Positions 13,866-15,807 of a DNA stretch of 15,807 nt are shown in pieces. A program made the position numbers and the translations under genes. The stretch is from Flavobacteriales bacterium (GTDB lineage: Bacteria; Bacteroidota; Bacteroidia; Flavobacteriales_E; Vicingaceae). The notes under the pieces are model-generated. The model was not told the DNA's origin. It did not search any database and was given only the letters and a program-made list of their open reading frames with translations. The DNA is taken from the NCBI GenBank assembly GCA_016763135.1, contig JAESUI010000344.1, forward strand, positions 1 through 15,807, given 5' to 3'. The first letter of the stretch is position 1. Each line of letters starts with the position of its first letter.

Positions 13866-14585
13866 TTAGCTCAATTCTTGTTCTAGTGCTATTGCTTTAG
13901 GAAACAATATGTTGTTTTCTAAGTGAATGTGCTGAAATAAATCATTTTGGTATTCTTCCAATTTAGAATATAATGCTTTAAAAGTGTTGCAAGCTTCTGC
14001 TGGTGGAGTAAAATTATTACTTAACTCAGTAATTTGTGAAAGAATATCTCCAGCACCTACATGCTCAGCTTCCATCATATTTATTGGGTTTTGTATTGTT
14101 CCGAATTGAGGTGGTGCAACTTTGGTATTATTTCTTTTAGCTACTGCTAATTCTTTTATGTAAGGGAATAACATCATTTCCTCTTTTTGCATGTGTGAAT
14201 TTAATTCATTAGCTATAGCATGAAACAATTTATTTATTTCAACTACCTCTGTATAGTGATGACCATGAACTTTAGCTACTTTATCAGAATATTGAATAAT
14301 TAAATTATTTGCCTCAGCAACATATTTATGATGGGTGTTAATAATATAATCTGCTAAAAAATCTAAATCCCAAGAATTATAATCATGTGCATTTGATGAG
14401 GGTTCATTAATGTTAGCGATTTCTTCTTTAATAACATTATAATCAACTCCTTTCTTTTTACAAATTTCTTGGACTTTAACGTTTCCTCCACAGCAAAAAT
14501 CAATTCCATTTTTCTTAAAAACATCTGCTGTTTTAATATTTTCAGTCACAATTTCTGCAACAGTTTTATCATCTATATCAATCAT
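13866..14585 (-). CDS. ric: iron-sulfur cluster repair di-iron protein Ric (ScdA/YtfE/DnrN)
   Basis: 239 residues. The N-terminal ScdA/DUF542 domain (about 1-60) holds the conserved FCCGG (30-34). The C-terminal hemerythrin-like domain (about 80-235) holds the di-iron ligands: His85/His86, His131 and Glu135 (HMQKE), His175 (EAEH), and His219/His221 with Glu223 (HIHLEN). Ric proteins restore Fe-S and di-iron centres damaged by NO or peroxide and are typically induced by NO. Its presence next to nitrate transporters and Fnr genes fits a nitrate- or NO-respiring lifestyle, and one target could be the Fe-S Fnr proteins themselves. An Fnr-like box lies 77 bp before the ATG (14583-14585). Convergent to moaCB with a shared hairpin. 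Confidence 0.95.
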   Translation of the reverse strand: MIDIDDKTVAEIVTENIKTADVFKKNGIDFCCGGNVKVQEICKKKGVDYNVIKEEIANINEPSSNAHDYNSWDLDFLADYIINTHHKYVAEANNLIIQYSDKVAKVHGHHYTEVVEINKLFHAIANELNSHMQKEEMMLFPYIKELAVAKRNNTKVAPPQFGTIQNPINMMEAEHVGAGDILSQITELSNNFTPPAEACNTFKALYSKLEEYQNDLFQHIHLENNILFPKAIALEQELS

Positions 14586-14661
14586 AACTTTTTAGTTTAA
14601 ATTATAAATCAAAATTACAGTTTAATAATAAAAGATTCAAATGTCTTTTATTATTATTTGT

Positions 14662-14675
14662 ATGATTTTGATCAT
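14662..14675 (-). promoter_or_regulatory. Fnr-like box upstream of ric
   Basis: ATGATTTTGATCAT, fully symmetric outer arms and a perfect match to the window consensus. The best downstream -7 candidate on the minus strand is GACATTTG (14638-14645, 5/6), at 16 bp rather than 22 bp. The precise start is therefore uncertain. Confidence 0.55.
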
Positions 14676-14726
14676 ATTTTTCATATTAACTATCTCTGTA
14701 TTATGGAATAGGAATAGAGATGACGG

Positions 14727-15083
14727 TTAAAAAGGGGGTTGAAAATCTGGATTATTTAAAATGGTACTATCCGTTAGAGATAATAAAAATGCTTTTAAAT
14801 CTGCTTTTTCAGGAGGTGTTAATTGAACGCTACCTTGTCCAACAGCTTTCATCAAAGGGTCAATGGTTGGCGAATTTACCAATCCAGTACTATAAAAATC
14901 AATAACATCATCAATTGTAGCAAACCTACCATCATGCATATAGGGGGCAGTAAATGCTAAGTTTCTTATTGTTGGCGATTTAAATTTTCCAATATCAAAT
15001 GGACTCCCAGTTATTTCTCCTCTTCCTAAATCAGGTGCTGCATCTAATCCATTATTATGAAAATCAATATAATTATTTACAAC
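14727..15083 (-). pseudogene. C-terminal remnant of a di-haem cytochrome c peroxidase (CCP/MauG family)
   Basis: About 118 C-terminal residues of a bacterial cytochrome c peroxidase remain in frame. They begin near NNYIDFHNNGLD, continue with RGEITGSPFDIGKFKSPTIRN, then APYMHDGRFATIDDVIDFYS, PPEKADLKAFLLSLTD, and end at PDFQPPF. These match the conserved end of the family, including the TAPYMHDGRF block. Everything N-terminal is missing: the signal peptide and both CxxCH haem sites. A TAA lies at 15084-15086 in this frame, and homology stops there. The upstream sequence is instead the promoter region of uspA, so the gene was cut by a deletion or rearrangement. It should be non-functional. The intact enzyme detoxifies periplasmic H2O2 and is often Fnr-regulated. 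Confidence 0.85.
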
Positions 15084-15111
15084 TTAGCTTTAGAATACAG
15101 TAGAATGTTTG

Positions 15112-15125
15112 GTGATAGATGTCAT
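15112..15125 (+). promoter_or_regulatory. uspA distal Fnr-like box
   Basis: GTGATAGATGTCAT, starting exactly 22 bp (two helical turns) upstream of the proximal uspA box and sharing its inner bases (TGAT..GATGTCATTT). The pair forms a direct repeat of operators. Confidence 0.5.
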
Positions 15126-15133
15126 TTAATGGG

Positions 15134-15177
15134 TTGATGGATGTCATTTCAAAAATAAAGGGTTTATGGTATATTCG
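15134..15177 (+). promoter_or_regulatory. uspA promoter: proximal Fnr-like box and -7 element
   Basis: TTGATGGATGTCAT (15134-15147) is followed after exactly 22 bp by TATATTCG (15170-15177), a 5/6 match to TAnnTTTG. The inferred leader before ATG 15201 is about 18 nt. Confidence 0.65.
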
Positions 15178-15200
15178 TAGTATATATTAAACATTGAGTT

Positions 15201-15807
15201 ATGAAAAAGATATTAGTACCTACAGATTTTTCGGAAACAGCAAATAAAGCACGAGATTATGCGATTCAATTGGCACAGTTAATAGATGCTGAAATTGTGT
15301 TGTTGAATACATTTCATATTCCTTATTCGGGAGCAAGTGCTGGAACGTTGGTTAATTTAGATAAGATTGCTTTGGAGGAATCGGAAAAAGCAATGGAGTT
15401 GCAATTAGAATATGTTAATTCAAATTATTCTAATGTAAAGTTTAGAACTTTATGTAGGGCTGGTTTATTGGTTGATTCCGTAAAAAATATTAGCAACAAT
15501 AATGAAGTTGATTTAATAGTTATGGGAACTACAGGAGCTGATGGTGTTGTAGGTGATATGTTAGGGAGTAATACTTCAGCATTGATAGGTACAATTAAAA
15601 CACCAATAATTACCGTTCCTAAAGATGCAGTAATAAATTTCCCAAAACATATTGTTGTAGCTAATGATTTAATGGAATCTGGAGAAGAAAAATTGTTTGA
15701 TGTTCTAAGAGAAATTGCAGTGGATACATATTCTAGCATTGATTTCCTTTTTATTGTACAAGAAGAAAATCAAGCAGAAAATAAAATACAACGTTTAAAG
15801 TCTGCAG
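15201..15807 (+). CDS. universal stress protein UspA family (3' end outside window)
   Basis: 202 codons are visible and the frame is open at the window edge. The N-terminal Usp domain (residues 1-142) begins MKKILVPTDFSETANKARDYA, with the ATP-binding glycine motif GTTGADGVVGDMLGSNTSALI near residues 109-129 (G-x2-G-x9-GS type), then IKTPIITVPKDA. A second domain starts at about residue 148 (KHIVVANDLMESGEE), so this is likely the two-domain Usp (about 270-280 residues) common in Bacteroidota. Usp proteins support survival in energy-limited and anaerobic states; several Usp genes in other bacteria are controlled by Fnr/Anr, which agrees with the tandem Fnr-like boxes here. Confidence 0.93.
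   Translation, partial: MKKILVPTDFSETANKARDYAIQLAQLIDAEIVLLNTFHIPYSGASAGTLVNLDKIALEESEKAMELQLEYVNSNYSNVKFRTLCRAGLLVDSVKNISNNNEVDLIVMGTTGADGVVGDMLGSNTSALIGTIKTPIITVPKDAVINFPKHIVVANDLMESGEEKLFDVLREIAVDTYSSIDFLFIVQEENQAENKIQRLKSA

Noticed and set aside
14720..14905. Plus-strand open frame of 61 codons
   Set aside because: It is antisense to the clear cytochrome c peroxidase remnant and has no recognisable features.
1..15807. Insertion sequences, CRISPR arrays, tRNA or rRNA genes, phage genes
   Set aside because: No transposase, regularly spaced repeats, cloverleaf-like segments or phage proteins were seen on either strand.

Overview
This window is AT-rich DNA from a member of the Bacteroidota, most likely a flavobacterium-like facultative anaerobe. 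The evidence is low GC, absence of Shine-Dalgarno sequences, Bacteroidota-type -7 promoter elements (TAnnTTTG), and protein styles such as the MORN/YwqK-like repeat protein. The content is an accessory cluster for nitrate uptake and nitrate/NO respiration: molybdenum-cofactor (Moco) synthesis, nitrate/nitrite transporters, an NO-damage repair protein, and three Crp/Fnr-family regulators. The nitrate reductase itself is not in the window.

Layout. Positions 1-667: 3' part of moaA (+). 748-1380: a cysteine-poor Crp/Fnr regulator (+). Minus strand, read from right to left: an Fnr-type Fe-S regulator (9051-8338), NarK1-like (8161-6599) and NarK2-like (6507-4876) transporters, a hairpin terminator, then a two-gene unit of a CBS/DUF294 nucleotidyltransferase (4746-3244) and a membrane PAS sensor fused to a DEDDh exonuclease (3233-1377). 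9184-9648 (+): an unknown acidic protein. 10015-9641 (-): a small MORN-like membrane protein. 10181-10889 (+): a second Fe-S Fnr gene split by a frameshift in an A8 run. 11002-13783 (+): a tightly packed modE-tauE-mobA-moaD-moaCB operon. 14585-13866 (-): ric/scdA hemerythrin repair protein. 15083-14727 (-): the C-terminal stub of a di-haem cytochrome c peroxidase. 15201-end (+): universal stress protein, cut by the window edge.

The main result is regulatory. A 14-bp palindrome, consensus (A/C)TGAY-N4-RTCAT (an Fnr/Dnr-like site with altered outer bases), occurs 11 times in the short intergenic regions. It lies before almost every transcription unit: crp1, narK1 (two), narK2, the unknown gene, the MORN/fnr divergent region (two), modE operon, ric, and uspA (two in tandem). 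In five promoters the palindrome is followed after exactly 22 bp by a TAnnTTTG-like -7 element, and in a sixth after 23 bp. This is the geometry of an activator centred near -41. The unknown gene at 9184 has one of the two perfect copies of this architecture and so is a strong candidate for a new member of the anaerobic nitrate/NO response. The same logic corrects its start codon and questions the start of the 748 gene. The modE promoter also carries a ModE-like operator lying across its -7 element, suggesting dual control by anoxia/NO and molybdate.

How the genes fit together (inference): NarK1 and NarK2 import nitrate and exchange nitrite. The modE operon and moaA make the cofactor for a nitrate reductase nearby. 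Ric repairs iron centres hit by NO, UspA supports anaerobic survival, and the Fe-S Fnr protein with an intact ExxSR recognition helix (9051-8338) is the best candidate for the shared activator. The nucleotidyltransferase/exonuclease pair is a possible uncharacterised signalling module next to the transporters.
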